Below are positions 26,541-34,716 of a DNA stretch of 64,000 nt, one piece after another (the first letter of the stretch is position 1; every line of letters begins with the position of its first letter). Source of the stretch: Rivibacter subsaxonicus (GTDB lineage: Bacteria > Pseudomonadota > Gammaproteobacteria > Burkholderiales > Burkholderiaceae_C); the NCBI RefSeq assembly GCF_004217215.1, contig NZ_SHKP01000006.1, positions 1 to 64,000 on the forward strand, written 5' to 3'. The notes below the pieces were generated by a model. The model was not told the origin of the DNA, made no database searches, and worked only from the letters and a program-made list of their open reading frames with translations. The translations under genes were made by a program, and so were the position numbers.

Positions 26541-27403
26541 GGTCTGGCCTTCGATTCGTGTTCTGCGGAATGTGGCTGTGCACCCGGCGCGGCCGGGGGC
26601 GTGAGTCCAGGGATCGGGGTGGCGCCGGCCTCGCCGGCGCGCGGCTTGCGCGGCTGGCCGCCGAGCAGGCGGTCGTGCCAGCGTGCCGGCAGCAGCGAAA
26701 GGAGCCGTGACAGCCAGCCGAGCCGGCGCGGCATCACCAGCTGTTCGCGGCCGGCGCGCACGGCGGCGACGATGCGCCGCGCCGCGTCCTGCGGTTCGAG
26801 CAGGGCCGGCATCGTGAAGCGGTTGCCGGCGGTCAGCGCGGTGCGGATGTAGCCGGGGTGCACGGTCAGCACCTGCAGGCCGTCGGCGCGCAACTCGGCG
26901 CGCAGGCTCTGCAGGTAGGCGATGAGGCCTGCCTTGCTGGCGCAGTAGGCGCCGTTGCCGGGCAGGCCGCGCCAGCCGGCGAGGCTGGCGATGCCGACCA
27001 GGCTGCCGCGGCCGGCCGCGCGCATCGGTGCGACGAAGGGCTGGAAGGTGGTGGCGACGCCGAGCAGGTTGATCTCAAGCATGCGGCGCATCACCGCCAG
27101 GTCCTCGGCCGCCTCGGTCAGGTAGCCGCCGGCGACGCCGGCGTTGGCGATCACCGCGTCGGGCGTGCCGAAGCGTGCGCACCAGTCGGCGGCCATCGCG
27201 TTGACGGCGGCGCTGTCGCTGACGTCGAGCAGGTAGATCGCGCTGCGCTCCGGCGCCAGTGTGGCCAGGGCCTCGAGCGTCTCGCGCTGCAGGCCGACCA
27301 GCGCCACCTTGCTGCCGGCGGCCAGCAGCTCGCGCGCCAGCGCCTGGCCGAGGCCGCCGCAGGCACCGGTGAGCACGACGTTGGAGGGGCGGGGTGAAGA
27401 CAT
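26537..27403 (-). CDS. short-chain dehydrogenase/reductase (SDR)
   Basis: A 288-residue classical SDR: VLTGACGGLGQALA (cofactor loop, TGxxxGxG-like), LLDVSD, the NAGVAGG motif, catalytic Ser in LVGIASLAGW and YCASK (YxxxK). The C-terminal 60 residues (LSRLLSLLPARWHDRLLGG and a Pro/Ala tail) extend beyond the fold, as in membrane-associated SDRs. I start it at 27403 (SSPRPSNVV); an upstream ATG at 27454 would add 17 residues and reach into the promoter. First gene of the operon divergent from the IclR regulator. Confidence 0.85.
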   Translation of the reverse strand: MSSPRPSNVVLTGACGGLGQALARELLAAGSKVALVGLQRETLEALATLAPERSAIYLLDVSDSAAVNAMAADWCARFGTPDAVIANAGVAGGYLTEAAEDLAVMRRMLEINLLGVATTFQPFVAPMRAAGRGSLVGIASLAGWRGLPGNGAYCASKAGLIAYLQSLRAELRADGLQVLTVHPGYIRTALTAGNRFTMPALLEPQDAARRIVAAVRAGREQLVMPRRLGWLSRLLSLLPARWHDRLLGGQPRKPRAGEAGATPIPGLTPPAAPGAQPHSAEHESKARP

Positions 27404-27480
27404 CGGGGTGAGCGCGAGCAATTTGAAGACGGTGGAGCTTAGGGCAGCAGGCAACTAATTCCGAAAAGAAATATGAAATC

Positions 27481-27497
27481 GTCTCGAAAAACGAGAC
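27481..27497. promoter_or_regulatory. candidate IclR-family operator
   Basis: GTCTCG and CGAGAC form perfect 6-bp arms around an AAAAA centre, 8 bp before the iclR-type start and within the 102-bp divergent intergenic region, which is AT-richer than its surroundings. IclR-family proteins bind short dyads of this kind next to their own gene. The position suits autorepression and control of the divergent operon. Confidence 0.6.
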
Positions 27498-27505
27498 AAT
27501 GAGGC

Positions 27506-28276
27506 ATGTCCCGACCCGAAACCCCCGACGCCGGCACGCCTGGCCTGCGCCTGATCGAGCTCCTGGAGCAACTTGCCGGGCTCGACCGCGCCTTCACGCT
27601 GGCCGATGCGGTGCAGGGCAGCGGCTGGCCCAAGCCCACGGTGCACCGCATGCTGCAGCAACTCGAGACTGGCGGACTGATCGCGCGCGAACCCGACGGC
27701 CGCCGCTACCAGCTTGGCGAGCGTGCGCTGCTGCTGGCCGAGACGCTGATGCGCGGCAGCACCCAGCAGGGCCTGCGGCGCGCGGTGCTGCGCCAGCTGG
27801 TGGTCGAGGTCGGCGAGAGCTGCAACCTGACCGCGCTGGCCGGCGCCGAGGTGATGTACCTCGACCGGGTGGAGACCGCGTTTCCGCTGCGCATGGAGCT
27901 GAGGCCGGGCTCGCGGGTGCCGATGCATTGCTCGGCCAGCGGCAAGCTGTTCCTGGCCCACATGACGCCGGCCAAGCGCGGCGCGCTGGTCGAGCAGATG
28001 CCGCGCGAGCGGCTCACGCCGCAGACCATCACCGAGCCGGCCGCGCTCGAGGCCGAGTTCCAGCGCATCCGCCAGCAGGACTACAGCGTCGATGCCGAGG
28101 AGTTCATTGCCGGCATGGTCTGCGTGGCGGTGCCGGTGCGCACCGCCGGCGGCAACGAGGTGCGGATGGCGCTGGCGCTGCAGGCGCCCGCGGTGCGGAT
28201 GCCGCTCGAGGCGGTGCTGCGCCAGGTGCCGGCGCTGCAGCGCGCGGCGCAGGCGATGGCACGTACCTGGGGCTGA
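27506..28276 (+). CDS. IclR-family transcriptional regulator
   Basis: A 256-residue protein with an N-terminal winged HTH (GLRLIELLEQLAGLDRAFTLADAV, then SGWPKPTVHRMLQQLETGGLI) and a C-terminal IclR effector domain (SCNLTALAGAEVMYLDRV, HCSASGKLFLAHM, SVDAEEFIAGMVCVAVPV). IclR regulators bind small aromatic or aliphatic acids. Divergence from the SDR-FMO-BASS operon points to that operon as target; the ligand is unknown. Confidence 0.9.
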   Translation: MSRPETPDAGTPGLRLIELLEQLAGLDRAFTLADAVQGSGWPKPTVHRMLQQLETGGLIAREPDGRRYQLGERALLLAETLMRGSTQQGLRRAVLRQLVVEVGESCNLTALAGAEVMYLDRVETAFPLRMELRPGSRVPMHCSASGKLFLAHMTPAKRGALVEQMPRERLTPQTITEPAALEAEFQRIRQQDYSVDAEEFIAGMVCVAVPVRTAGGNEVRMALALQAPAVRMPLEAVLRQVPALQRAAQAMARTWG

Positions 28277-28300
28277 GCGCCGGCTTCTGGCGCTCGTCCG

Positions 28301-28759
28301 TCAGTGCGAGCGCCGCGGACCGCCATGAGTGCCGGTCTCGCCGGGCGCGACCGGCACCCCGCGCTCGCCGTCTGCCGCCAGCGCCGCGACGATGGCGCAG
28401 CCTTCACCCGTGCGGGCCGAGCCGCAACTCGCCAGCAAGCCGCCGAGCTGCTGTTCGAGCCGCTTCAGCGCGTCGAGCCGGTTGCGCACGTGCTCGAGGT
28501 GCGCGGCGACGACCCGGTCGACTGCGCCGCAGTCGGGCGCGGGATGGTCGATGAAGGCGAGCAGCTCGCGCACCTCGTCGTGGCTCATGTCGAGCGAGCG
28601 GCAGTTGCGAACCAGCACCAGCCGCTCGGCGTCGGCCTCGGTGTAGCGGCGGTAGCCATTGGCGCTGCGCGCCGGGCGGCCGAGCAGGCCGGCCTTCTCG
28701 TAGTGGCGGATGGTGTCGACCGGCACCTGGCAGCGCGCGGCCAGTTCCTTGATGCGCAT
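28301..28759 (-). CDS. MerR-family Cd(II)/Pb(II)-type metal-responsive regulator
   Basis: A 152-residue MerR protein: HTH MRIKELAARCQVPVDTIRHYEKAGLL, wing NGYRRYTEADAERL, then a dimerisation helix. The metal-site cysteines follow the CadR/PbrR layout: one in PDCGAVDRVV and two near the C-terminal loop (ASCGSARTGEGCAIV). I infer a response to cadmium, lead or zinc. Start taken at the ATG at 28759, which gives the standard N-terminus. A strong dyad sits in the divergent promoter region and the divergent neighbour is a metal transporter. Confidence 0.88.
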   Translation of the reverse strand: MRIKELAARCQVPVDTIRHYEKAGLLGRPARSANGYRRYTEADAERLVLVRNCRSLDMSHDEVRELLAFIDHPAPDCGAVDRVVAAHLEHVRNRLDALKRLEQQLGGLLASCGSARTGEGCAIVAALAADGERGVPVAPGETGTHGGPRRSH

Positions 28760-28765
28760 GGGGAC

Positions 28766-28796
28766 TTGACCTTGGTGTGGCTCCAAGGTTTCCACT
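28766..28796 (+). promoter_or_regulatory. MerR-type promoter/operator for the cation transporter
   Basis: TTGACC (28766-28771) serves as -35. The spacer holds a perfect 7-bp dyad, ACCTTGG/CCAAGGT, separated by 7 bases. A 19-20 bp spacing, as in MerR-controlled promoters such as those of zntA and pbrA, leads to a weak -10 at about 28791-28797. The overlong spacer and central dyad are the classic arrangement for metal-induced DNA untwisting. Confidence 0.75.
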
Positions 28797-28830
28797 CTCG
28801 CATAGTTCATTCCACGCCCGAGGCCCGACG

Positions 28831-29469
28831 ATGTCTTCCGACTGCTGCGACCACGACCACGGCCCCGTCGCCCGCCGCGATGCCGCCTTTCGCCGCGCGC
28901 TGTGGATCGCGCTGGCGCTGAACGCCGCGATGTTTGCGCTCGAGATCGGTGCCGGCCTGGCGGCCGGCTCGGTCTCGCTGCTGGCCGACGCGATCGACTT
29001 CTTCGGCGACTCGGTCAGCTACGCGCTGTCGCTGGCGGTGCTCGGCTTCGCGATGGTCTGGCGCAGCCGGGTCGCGCTGCTCAAGGGGCTGACGATGACG
29101 GCCTTCGGCCTTTTCGTGCTCGGCCGCGCGGCCTGGAGCGCAACGGCGGGCGTGGTGCCGGAGCCGATGACGATGGGACTGGTCGGCGTGGTCGCGCTGG
29201 CGGTCAACGTCGGCGTCGCGTTGCTGCTCTACGCCTATCGCGGCGGCGACGCCAACATGCGCTCGGTCTGGGTCTGCAGCCGCAACGACGCGCTGGGCAA
29301 CCTGGCGGTGATGCTGGCCGCGCTCGGCGTCTTCGGCACCGGCACCGCCTGGCCCGACCTGCTGGTGGCCGCCGTGATGGGCATGCTCGCGCTGTTCGGT
29401 GGCAGCCAGGTGATCAGGCAGGCGCTGGCCGAGCTGCGCGCGCCGGCCGCCTCCCGTGCCGCTGGTTGA
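28831..29469 (+). CDS. short CDF-type cation transporter
   Basis: A 212-residue membrane protein with about six hydrophobic segments matching the cation diffusion facilitator core. It starts with a Cys/His-rich tail (MSSDCCDHDHG). The TM2 site reads ADAIDFFGDS (D-x3-D, as in YiiP), whereas TM5 reads CSRNDALGN, where Cys replaces the usual His of H-x3-D. The cytoplasmic C-terminal metal-sensing domain of full-length CDF proteins (about 300 residues) is missing. Probably exports Cd, Zn or a related ion under the divergent MerR regulator. Ends just before the structured repeat. Confidence 0.78.
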   Translation: MSSDCCDHDHGPVARRDAAFRRALWIALALNAAMFALEIGAGLAAGSVSLLADAIDFFGDSVSYALSLAVLGFAMVWRSRVALLKGLTMTAFGLFVLGRAAWSATAGVVPEPMTMGLVGVVALAVNVGVALLLYAYRGGDANMRSVWVCSRNDALGNLAVMLAALGVFGTGTAWPDLLVAAVMGMLALFGGSQVIRQALAELRAPAASRAAG

Positions 29470-29473
29470 GGCG

Positions 29474-29744
29474 GCTAGGGCCTGTTAACGCTACCGGAGG
29501 GCTCGCGTGACCCAGGAAACAAAGGCCATCAAGGCGCAAAGCGCAGCCTGGGTGGCCCCCCGGCGAGCTTTGCAACGCCGAGGGCCGCAGTTTCCTGGGA
29601 TCACCCTTCGGGCCCGGGTCGCGCAGGCCGCAGGGCGGCGTTGCTCGGTCGTTGCGTGCATGAGCACGCGGCCTCCCTCGCGCCTACCCCTGCGGCCTGC
29701 GCGGCCCGGGCGCGAGCCCTCCGGTAGCGTTAACAGGCCCTAGC
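29474..29744. repeat. 271-bp structured repeat (MITE-like) with 34-bp perfect terminal inverted repeats
   Basis: Bases 29474-29507 are an exact reverse complement of 29711-29744, each ending in CTAG. Inside are two further inverted pairs: TGACCCAGGAAAC near 29508-29520 with GTTTCCTGGGATCA at 29590-29603 (one bulge), and a 23-bp pair at 29613-29635 with 29688-29710 (22 of 23 matched) topped by GCGTGC-ATGA-GCACGC at 29654-29669. The predicted fold is a three-way junction. It holds no coding signal, sits between convergent genes, and its right end supplies the metG stop codon. A partial copy is at 91-132. CTAG ends would fit an IS5-type target site. Confidence 0.85.
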
Positions 29745-31794
29745 GCACCCGCAAGCCCGGCGTCGCGCCCGGCCACGGCTCGAGCACGTAGAGGCCGGGG
29801 TTGGCCTTCTCGTCGGCATGGCTGGCGGCCAGCACCATGCCCTCGCTGATGCCGAACTTCATCTTGCGTGGCGCCAGGTTGGCGACCATCACCGTGAACT
29901 TGCCGACCAGTTGCTCGGGCGTGTAGGCGCTCTGGATGCCGGAGAACACGTTCCTCGTGCGGCCCTCGCCGACGTCGAGCGTGAGCTGCAGCAGCTTGGT
30001 CGAGCCTTCCACGCGCGTGGCGGCGACGATCTGCGCGATGCGCAGGTCGATCTTGCCGAAGTCGTCGATCGTCACGATCGGCGCGATGTCCTCGCCGCCG
30101 GGTGCGGGTGCCTCTTCGACCGCTGATGCGGCCGGCTCGAAGAGTGCGTCGAGCAGCTTGGGGTCGACGCGCTGCATCAGGTGCTGGTAGCTGCCGATGG
30201 AGTGGGCGCCCAGGCGCTTGCCGGCATCGCCAAAGCGCAGCGGCTCGATGCGCAGGAAGGCTTCGACCTCGGCTGTCAGCGCAGGCAGTACCGCCTTCAG
30301 ATAGAGGCTGAGGATGCGGAAGGCCTCGATGCAGGTGCTGCAGGCTTCGTGCAACGCCTGCTCCTGCCCGGTCTGCTTGGCCAGCTCCCAGGGCTTGTGC
30401 TGGTCGACGTACTCGTTGACGCGGTCGGCCAGCGCCATGATCTCGCGCAGCGCCTTGCCGTACTCGCGTTCGTCGAACAGCGCGGCGATCGCGTCGCTGG
30501 CGGCGGCGAGCTGCGCCACCACCGCGTCGCCATCGGCGCCGAGCGCGGCCGCGAGCCGGCCGTCGAAGCGCTTGGTGATGAAGCCCGCCGCACGGCTGGC
30601 GATGTTGATGTACTTGCCGACCAGGTCGCTGTTGACCCGCGCGACGAAGTCATCGGGGTTGAAGTCGATGTCCTCGACCTTGGCGTTGAGCTTGGCCGCG
30701 ATGTAGTAGCGCAGCCATTCCGGGTTCATGCCGAGCTCGAGGTACTTGAGCGGGCTGATGCCGGTGCCGCGGCTCTTGCTCATCTTCTCGCCGCTGACGG
30801 TGATGAAGCCGTGCACGTAGATGCGATCCGGCGTCTTGCGACCCGAGAAATGCAGCATCGCCGGCCAGAACAGCGTGTGGAAATAGGTGATGTCCTTGCC
30901 GATGAAGTGCACCTGCTCGGTCGTGCCGGCAGGGTCGAGCAGCGCGTCGAAGTCGCGGCCGCTGCGGTCGCAGTAGGCCTTGAGCGCGGCGAGGTAGCCG
31001 ACCGGGGCATCGAGCCAGACATAGAAGTACTTGTCGTCGGTGTCGGGGATGCGGATCCCGAAGTAGGGTGCGTCGCGACTGATGTCCCAGTCGGCCAGGC
31101 CGCCGTGGCCGAGTTCGTCGACCGCGAACCACTCGCTGATCTTGTTGAGCACCTCGGGTTGCAGCCGGCCGGGCGCGTGCGTCCAGTCCTTGAGGAAGTC
31201 GATGCAGCGCTGCGACGAGAGCTGGAAGAAGTAGTGCACGCTGCTCTTCATCACCGGCGCCGCGCCGCTGAGTGCCGAGTACGGGTTCTTGAGCTCGGTC
31301 GGGCTGTAGACCGCGCCGCAGACCTCGCACGAGTCGCCGTACTGGTCCTTCGCGCCGCACTTCGGGCACTCGCCCTTGATGTAGCGGTCGGGCAGGAACA
31401 TGTTCTTCAGCGGATCGAAGAACTGCTCGATGGTGCGCTCGGCAATCAGCCCGGCCTTGCGCAGCGCACGGTAGATGTCCTGCGCCAGCGCGTGGTTCTC
31501 GGGGCCGTCGGTCGAGTGCCAGTGGTCGAACGCGATGTGGAATCCGTCGAGGTACTGCTTGCGCCCGGCGGCGATCGCGGCGACGAACTCCTGCGGCGTC
31601 TGGCCGGCCTTCTCGGCGGCGATCATGATCGGCGCGCCATGCGCGTCGTCGGCGCAGACGAAGTGCACCTCGTGACCCTGCATGCGCTGGAAACGCACCC
31701 AGATGTCGGCCTGGATGTACTCCATCATGTGGCCCACATGGAACGGCGCGTTGGCGTAGGGCAGGGCGGTTGTGACGAAGAGCTGGCGCGGCAT
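29740..31794 (-). CDS. metG: methionyl-tRNA synthetase
   Basis: Charges tRNA-Met in the cytoplasm. The 684-residue protein has [11 protein letters not shown] (HIGH signature, residues 12-22), a zinc knuckle pair CPKC (143-146) and CEVC (156-159), KMSKS at 337-341, an anticodon-binding helical domain and a C-terminal EMAP/Trbp111-like tRNA-binding domain (from about 575, [24 protein letters not shown]). Full length and intact. Its last codons read R-V-R then TAG, the stop being formed by the end of the adjacent repeat. Divergent from mrp. Confidence 0.97.
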   Translation of the reverse strand: MPRQLFVTTALPYANAPFHVGHMMEYIQADIWVRFQRMQGHEVHFVCADDAHGAPIMIAAEKAGQTPQEFVAAIAAGRKQYLDGFHIAFDHWHSTDGPENHALAQDIYRALRKAGLIAERTIEQFFDPLKNMFLPDRYIKGECPKCGAKDQYGDSCEVCGAVYSPTELKNPYSALSGAAPVMKSSVHYFFQLSSQRCIDFLKDWTHAPGRLQPEVLNKISEWFAVDELGHGGLADWDISRDAPYFGIRIPDTDDKYFYVWLDAPVGYLAALKAYCDRSGRDFDALLDPAGTTEQVHFIGKDITYFHTLFWPAMLHFSGRKTPDRIYVHGFITVSGEKMSKSRGTGISPLKYLELGMNPEWLRYYIAAKLNAKVEDIDFNPDDFVARVNSDLVGKYINIASRAAGFITKRFDGRLAAALGADGDAVVAQLAAASDAIAALFDEREYGKALREIMALADRVNEYVDQHKPWELAKQTGQEQALHEACSTCIEAFRILSLYLKAVLPALTAEVEAFLRIEPLRFGDAGKRLGAHSIGSYQHLMQRVDPKLLDALFEPAASAVEEAPAPGGEDIAPIVTIDDFGKIDLRIAQIVAATRVEGSTKLLQLTLDVGEGRTRNVFSGIQSAYTPEQLVGKFTVMVANLAPRKMKFGISEGMVLAASHADEKANPGLYVLEPWPGATPGLRVR

Positions 31795-31957
31795 GACAGG
31801 CAGGAGCTGCGGCGTGGCCGCGACAAGCCATGAGCTTGTGCGCGTGACGCTTGGTGGAAAACCCTGATTCTAGGCAGCGAGCGGCCTGCAGGCCCGAGGG
31901 GACATGCGAGGCGCGGCTAGACTGAACGTTGCTGTGCAGTCCACTTCATAGGTTTCC

Positions 31958-33061
31958 ATGTCCCTGTCCACGCCCGTTTCAGAAAGCGCCGTGCTCGACG
32001 CGCTGCGCACCGTCATCGACCCGAACACCGGCAAGGACTTCGTCTCCGGCAAGCAGCTCAGGAATCTCAGGCTCGAGGGCGGCGACCTCAGCTTCGATGT
32101 CGAGCTCGGCTACCCGGCGAAGAGCCAGATCGCGACGCTGCGCAAGCTGCTGATCGACGGCGCGCGCAGCGTGGCCGGCGTCAGCAACGTCAGCGTCAAC
32201 ATCACCAGCAAGGTGGTCTCGCACGCGGCGCAGCGCGGCGTGCCGTTGCTGCCGGGCGTCAAGAACATCGTCGCCGTGGCCTCGGGCAAGGGCGGCGTCG
32301 GCAAGAGCACGACCGCCGTGAACCTCGCGTTGGCGCTGGCCGCCGAGGGTGCGCGCGTGGGCATGCTCGATGCCGACATCTATGGCCCGAGCCAGCCGAC
32401 CATGCTCGGCGTCGATCGCCGCCCCGAGAGCGAGGACGGCAAGACCATGGAGCCGCTCGAGAACTACGGGCTGCAGATCATGTCGATGGGCTTCATGGTC
32501 GAGGCCGACAACCCGATGATCTGGCGCGGCCCGATGGCCACCCAGGCGCTCGAGCAGATGCTCAAGCAGACCAACTGGAAGGACCTGGATTACCTGATCG
32601 TCGACATGCCGCCCGGCACCGGCGACATCCAGCTCACGCTGAGCCAGCGCGTGCCGCTGACCGGCGCGGTAATCGTGACCACGCCGCAGGACATCGCGCT
32701 GCTCGACGCGCGCAAGGGCCTCAAGATGTTCGAGAAGGTCGGCGTGCCGATCCTCGGCATCGTCGAGAACATGTCGGTGCATGTGTGCTCGAACTGCGGC
32801 CACGCCGAGCACATCTTCGGCGCCGAGGGTGGCAGGAAGATGAGCGAGCAGTACGGCGTCGACTACCTCGGCGGCCTGCCGCTGGCGATGAGCATCCGCG
32901 AGCAGGCCGACAGCGGCCGCCCGACCGTGGTCAGCGAGCCCGACGGCGAGATTGCCGCGCTCTACAAGACGGTGGCGCGCAAGGTGGCGGTCAAGATCGC
33001 CGAGAAGGCCAAGGACTACTCGGCGAAGTTCCCGAGCATCAACATCTCGAAGAACACCTGA
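31958..33061 (+). CDS. apbC: Mrp/ApbC iron-sulfur cluster carrier ATPase
   Basis: A 367-residue P-loop protein that holds and transfers Fe-S clusters. Residues 1-90 are a MIP18/DUF59 domain (LDALRTVIDPNTGKDFV). The deviant Walker A is ASGKGGVGKST at 108-118, followed by DADIYGPSQPTMLG. The cluster-binding C-x-x-C lies in VCSNCGHAEH in the C-terminal third. It lies upstream of the Fe-S-rich formate dehydrogenase locus, though apbC beside metG is also a common housekeeping arrangement. Confidence 0.94.
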   Translation: MSLSTPVSESAVLDALRTVIDPNTGKDFVSGKQLRNLRLEGGDLSFDVELGYPAKSQIATLRKLLIDGARSVAGVSNVSVNITSKVVSHAAQRGVPLLPGVKNIVAVASGKGGVGKSTTAVNLALALAAEGARVGMLDADIYGPSQPTMLGVDRRPESEDGKTMEPLENYGLQIMSMGFMVEADNPMIWRGPMATQALEQMLKQTNWKDLDYLIVDMPPGTGDIQLTLSQRVPLTGAVIVTTPQDIALLDARKGLKMFEKVGVPILGIVENMSVHVCSNCGHAEHIFGAEGGRKMSEQYGVDYLGGLPLAMSIREQADSGRPTVVSEPDGEIAALYKTVARKVAVKIAEKAKDYSAKFPSINISKNT

Positions 33062-33099
33062 GTGCCTAGGTGGCATCTGGCGTCGGGCGCTTGTCGCAC

Positions 33100-33582
33100 A
33101 TGACCGAGATCGAGTTCATCGAGTCGATCGACTGCAACTTCCCCTACCGCGACGAGTCGCAGTGGAGGAAGCTCATCGAGCAGGGCGCGCTCATTTCCCC
33201 GAACGCTGCGTTCGCGGTTCTGCACGAGATCTGCCGACCGCCGCGCGGGGAGTCGATTGATCAGGCCAGTCTTAGTGCCATGCTTACGTTTTGGGCCAAC
33301 AGCTTCCGGCATCCGGTCGTCGCAACCTTGCTGCCGATTGCCGAGGCAATGCTCCGCAAGCAACCAGTTCCCGTAGCGCGCGCGTTGCAGGCGATGCGGT
33401 CTGTTGCGCCGTATCGCGACCAACACTGCGCGCTAGCAGTGCCCTACCTCGCGTGTGATGACGCGGATGGTGAAGCAGACGCATTGCGTCAAGAAGTGCT
33501 TCGCAGCTGGAACGTGCCCGTCTCGTCGATCGACCCGGCGCTCGTCGGCGATCCTCCGGACACAGCTCGGCTTTTGCCATGA
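33100..33582 (+). CDS. uncharacterised 160-residue protein
   Basis: Not recognised. The sequence MTEIEFIESIDCNFPYRD onward predicts a mixed alpha protein without signal peptide, membrane helix or cofactor motif; two cysteines follow late (HCALAVPYLACDD). A GTG at 33070 would add ten residues, but the ATG at 33100 looks better. GC is lower here (35 of 60 bases G+C in 33241-33300) than in both neighbours. Its stop overlaps the DUF3305 start by 4 bp, so despite its foreign composition it is translationally coupled to the formate dehydrogenase accessory genes. Confidence 0.6.
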   Translation: MTEIEFIESIDCNFPYRDESQWRKLIEQGALISPNAAFAVLHEICRPPRGESIDQASLSAMLTFWANSFRHPVVATLLPIAEAMLRKQPVPVARALQAMRSVAPYRDQHCALAVPYLACDDADGEADALRQEVLRSWNVPVSSIDPALVGDPPDTARLLP

Positions 33583-34064
33583 GCAGCGATCGGCCCTTTC
33601 TCCAGGTCGCCGTCGTGATCGAGCGCGAGGCGCAGCCCAACCGCTGGGAGGACTGGCGCTTCACGATCGCCGAGGTGGTGCAGGACGACGCCAGCTTCGG
33701 CACCGAGCCGCGCGTGCTGCGCGACGACGGCAAGTTCCGGCGCACGCTCTACCCCGGCTTCAAGCTCGAACTCTTTGCCGACGAGGGCGAGGGCTACTAC
33801 CTCAACCTCAGCAGCGGCGGGCCGGTCTGGTTCGTGATGTGGCGCATCGACGATGAAGACCCTTCGCGCGCCTGGCCCGAGATCGTGACCCTCTCGTACA
33901 ACGAGGCTGGCCGCCTGCTCGACGCGCAGGAGCGGGTCGACAACCTGCCGCTGCCGGCCGAGGTGCGCGACTGGTTGCAGGAGTTCAACGACCGGCATTA
34001 CCGGCCGGAGCCCAAGCAGCGCCGGCGGCCGCAGTCCTTTGTCGAGCCGGCCAAGCGGAGCTAG
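33579..34064 (+). CDS. DUF3305 protein, formate dehydrogenase accessory
   Basis: The 161-residue protein matches DUF3305 (LQVAVVIEREAQPNRWEDWRF, LYPGFKLELFADEGEGYYLNLSS, PVWFVMWRID). This family occurs almost only beside molybdenum formate dehydrogenase operons in beta- and alphaproteobacteria. Its biochemical role is not established. The C-terminal tail is Arg/Pro-rich. Followed 4 bp later by the DUF3306 gene. Confidence 0.88.
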   Translation: MSSDRPFLQVAVVIEREAQPNRWEDWRFTIAEVVQDDASFGTEPRVLRDDGKFRRTLYPGFKLELFADEGEGYYLNLSSGGPVWFVMWRIDDEDPSRAWPEIVTLSYNEAGRLLDAQERVDNLPLPAEVRDWLQEFNDRHYRPEPKQRRRPQSFVEPAKRS

Positions 34065-34068
34065 CGCG

Positions 34069-34716
34069 ATGACCGCCCCTGAGCGCGAATCCGATCCGGC
34101 CGACGGCGGCTTCTTTTCCCGCTGGTCGCGGCGCAAGGCGGAGCAGCGGCGCGAGGAGCCGGCGGTGGTGCCGGCCGTTGTGCCGCCGGTGGCCGGCGCC
34201 ACCCCCGCGCCCGTCGCCGTCGAGCCGGCGGCGCTGCCGGCGGCGCTGCCGGCGGCCGAGCAGGCACCTCCCGCGCCCACGCTCGAGGACGTCGCGCTGC
34301 TCGCGCCCGGCGACGAGGTCTCGCGCTTCATCAAGCCCGGCGTCGATGCCGGCGTCCAGCGCGCCGCGCTGAAAAAACTGTTCGCCGATCCGCACTTCAA
34401 CGTGATGGACGGACTCGATACCTACATCGACGACTACGGCAAGCCCGACCCGATCCCGGAGTCGATGCTGCGCCAGATGAATCAGTCCAAGTTCCTGCGC
34501 CTGTTCGAGGAAGACGAAGAGAAGCCGGTGCAGCAACCGGTGACTGCCGTCGCACCCGCGACTGCGCCCGACGCGGCACCCGTATCCAGCAGCGAGGTCG
34601 AAGCCACCGCCCCGGTGGACGGCCCAGCCAACACGCCCCCCGATGAAGACCCTGATCTGCAATTGCAACCAGACGATCCCGATCGACGGCCCGGCGCTCC
34701 AGAAGGCACTGGCTGA
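34069..34716 (+). CDS. DUF3306 protein, formate dehydrogenase accessory
   Basis: A 215-residue protein with the DUF3306 pattern: N-terminal GGFFSRWSRRKAE, an Ala/Pro-rich disordered stretch (about 28-75), a conserved core EVSRFIKPGVDAGVQRAALKKLFADPHFNVMDGLDTYIDDYG, and an acidic, low-complexity C-terminus. Function unknown; always near formate dehydrogenase. Its last 74 bases overlap the next gene in another frame, an unusually long overlap that explains the disordered tail. Confidence 0.85.
   Translation: MTAPERESDPADGGFFSRWSRRKAEQRREEPAVVPAVVPPVAGATPAPVAVEPAALPAALPAAEQAPPAPTLEDVALLAPGDEVSRFIKPGVDAGVQRAALKKLFADPHFNVMDGLDTYIDDYGKPDPIPESMLRQMNQSKFLRLFEEDEEKPVQQPVTAVAPATAPDAAPVSSSEVEATAPVDGPANTPPDEDPDLQLQPDDPDRRPGAPEGTG

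Noticed and set aside
29507-29743. A 78-residue open frame inside the structured repeat
   Set aside because: Its sequence follows the inverted repeats, has no RBS and no recognisable domain; the repeat is better explained as non-coding structure.
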